A stretch of 5,912 nucleotides of DNA from Citricoccus sp. WCRC_4 (GTDB taxonomy: Bacteria > Actinomycetota > Actinomycetes > Actinomycetales > Micrococcaceae): contig JAPFFX010000295.1 in the NCBI GenBank assembly GCA_026645375.1, forward strand, positions 1 through 5,912, read 5' to 3'. Positions 4,746 through 5,912 of this stretch are shown piece after piece (the first letter of the stretch is position 1; every line of letters begins with the position of its first letter). The notes beneath the pieces were generated by a model. That model was not told the DNA's origin. It ran no database searches and was given only the letters and a program-made list of their open reading frames with translations. The position numbers were made by a program, and so were the translations under genes.

Positions 4746-5774
4746 ATGAAGAAGAAGCTCGTCTCACTGCTGGCCACCGCCGCCGTCGCGGGGCTGGCCC
4801 TGACCGGCTGCGGTTCCGGTTCGACGTCCGGAGGGGGCGGGGAGGGTTCCCCCGGTGCCACCGCGACCGGTGGCACCGAGTCCGGCGGCGCGTCGGGTGA
4901 ACTCGACAAGGTGATCGTCGGCGTGCTGCCGATCGCCCCGTCCGTGGCCGTGCAGTACGGCGTCGAGGAGGGCATCTTCGAGAAGCACGGCATCGAGGTG
5001 GAGCTCTCCACGTCCAACGCCGGTGCCGCGATGCTCCCGGCCGTGGCCAACGAGCAGATCCACTTCGGCGTGGGCAACCCGAACTCGGTGATGAACGCCA
5101 ACGACCGCGGCCTGGACATGAAGATCGTGGCCGGTTACTCGAACTCCCTGGCCGAGGGCGAGGACATCGCGGGCGTGGTGACCACCAAGGACAGCGGCAT
5201 CCAGGGCTGGGAGGACCTGGCCGGCAAGACGGTCTCGGTCAACGCCCTCAAGACCCAGGGTGACCTGACGATCATGGAGGCGGTGTCCAAGGCCGGGGGT
5301 GACCCGGCGGCGATCAAGTTCTCCGAGATGCCGTTCCAGGACATGCCGGCACAGCTCGAGCGCGGCAACACGGACGCCATCTGGGTTCCGGAACCCTTCC
5401 TGACCAGTTCCCTGGCCGACGAGAACAACCAGCTGGTGGGCTACTCCTTCCAGGACTCCGTCCCCGGGATGCCGACCATGGTCACCTTCAGCTCGGGCAA
5501 GTTCACGGAGGAGAACCCGGAGCTCACCCAGCGGTTCGCCGACGCCATGACGGAGTCGCTCGCCGCCGCCGACGAGGACCCGGACGGCGCCCGCGCCCTG
5601 CTGCCGGAGTTCATCAACCTCCCGGAGGAGGTGGCCAAGGACCTGAAGATGGAGAAGCTCTCCGGTGAGGTCCGCAAGGAGCAGATCGAGGAGGCCGGGC
5701 GCCTGATGGTGAAGTACGGCTTCATCAGCAATGACCCGGACGTGGAGAAGCTGTACTGGGAGGGTGTCGAGTGA
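4746..5774 (+). CDS. NitT/TauT-type ABC transporter substrate-binding lipoprotein
   Basis: The protein has 342 residues. It begins with a lipoprotein signal: KKK at 2-4, a hydrophobic stretch at 5-19, and the lipobox LTGC at 19-22 with Cys22 as the lipidation site. A Gly/Ser/Thr-rich linker runs to about residue 52. The rest is a periplasmic-binding fold of the SsuA/TauA/NMT1 kind: GIFEKHGIEVEL (76-87), GWEDLAGKTVSVN (154-166) and DAIWVPEPF (210-218). It would be anchored to the outer face of the membrane and hand a small anionic solute to an ABC permease. The start has AGGAG 5 bases upstream. It lies 69 bases after phdE and is followed by a hairpin, so it is probably the last gene of the unit. 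No permease or ATPase follows within the visible 138 bases. An aromatic or phenylpropanoid acid is the likely ligand from context; sulfonate, nitrate or pyrimidine-type ligands cannot be excluded by sequence. Confidence 0.85.
   Translation: MKKKLVSLLATAAVAGLALTGCGSGSTSGGGGEGSPGATATGGTESGGASGELDKVIVGVLPIAPSVAVQYGVEEGIFEKHGIEVELSTSNAGAAMLPAVANEQIHFGVGNPNSVMNANDRGLDMKIVAGYSNSLAEGEDIAGVVTTKDSGIQGWEDLAGKTVSVNALKTQGDLTIMEAVSKAGGDPAAIKFSEMPFQDMPAQLERGNTDAIWVPEPFLTSSLADENNQLVGYSFQDSVPGMPTMVTFSSGKFTEENPELTQRFADAMTESLAAADEDPDGARALLPEFINLPEEVAKDLKMEKLSGEVRKEQIEEAGRLMVKYGFISNDPDVEKLYWEGVE
4853..4878. repeat. Perfect inverted repeat within the lipoprotein linker codons
   Basis: An 11-base arm (4853-4863, CGGTGCCACCG) pairs perfectly with 4868-4878 around the loop CGAC. 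It lies about 108 bases into the binding-protein gene, in the part coding for the Gly/Ser/Thr linker. The mRNA should form a stable hairpin there. It may simply reflect the GC-rich, repetitive linker. Confidence 0.6.
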
Positions 5775-5818
5775 GCTGACGCCCACGCCCTCCGGCGGAC
5801 GATCCGCTGACCGCCCGG

Positions 5819-5852
5819 CGCCCCGGCCCCTGGAATCCCAGGGGCCGGGGCG
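5819..5852 (+). terminator. Strong GC hairpin, probable terminator after the binding-protein gene
   Basis: A perfect 15-base stem (5819-5833 with 5838-5852) closes on the loop AATC, 44 bases after the stop codon. There is no U-tract after it (GTTCGG follows), as is common for terminator-like hairpins in high-GC actinomycetes. The symmetric stem could also act on transcripts arriving from the right. The rest of 5775-5912 shows no gene. Confidence 0.7.
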
Positions 5853-5912
5853 TTCGGCTGCCCGGCAGCGACCGGCCGGCGGTGCCGGCGCCGAGGGGCC
5901 GGGCCCCGCGCG

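Overview
The window comes from a high-GC actinomycete. G/C dominates third codon positions, the ribosome binding sites have the form AGGAG-AAACC-ATG, and the gene families are typically actinobacterial. Micrococcales is plausible, but nothing here fixes the genus.

The core (about 172-4676) is a compact catabolic cluster. It has a divergently transcribed MarR-type regulator, an SDR 3-hydroxyacyl-CoA dehydrogenase, a metal-dependent TIM-barrel amidohydrolase, an acyl-CoA dehydrogenase of the glutaryl-CoA dehydrogenase type, and a MaoC-type enoyl-CoA hydratase. From memory, gene content and order match the phenylpropanoid-utilisation genes phdR-phdB-phdC-phdD-phdE of Corynebacterium glutamicum and resemble the cou genes of Rhodococcus. 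The inferred pathway for a 3-arylpropionyl-CoA or hydroxycinnamoyl-CoA is: PhdD desaturates the saturated side chain; PhdE hydrates the double bond; PhdB oxidises the beta-hydroxyl; PhdC cleaves the beta-keto thioester with water to give an aromatic acid and acetyl-CoA. No CoA ligase (phdA type) or thiolase lies in the window.

The cluster is followed by a lipoprotein, a NitT/TauT-type ABC substrate-binding protein (4746-5774). It is probably the uptake receptor for the aromatic substrate, but its permease and ATPase are not visible. A strong GC-rich hairpin (5819-5852) closes the unit.

Regulation is partly legible. Two near-identical 15-bp sites with TTGA-N5-TCAA arms sit in the regulator promoter (684-698) and over the -35 of the phdB promoter (860-874), and are good candidates for the MarR operator. 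The 104-bp gap before phdE carries a CRP/GlxR-like site (4165-4180), a looser copy of the MarR motif (4148-4160) and an ACCG-AA-CGGT palindrome (4109-4118), so the cluster may have a second, separately controlled promoter.

The left edge (2-175) holds the end of a broken DUF559-type endonuclease-like gene that meets the regulator tail to tail, their stop codons overlapping in one CTAG. It marks a probable rearrangement junction. The stretch 658-941 is the divergent regulatory region. No tRNA, rRNA, CRISPR array or insertion sequence was seen.
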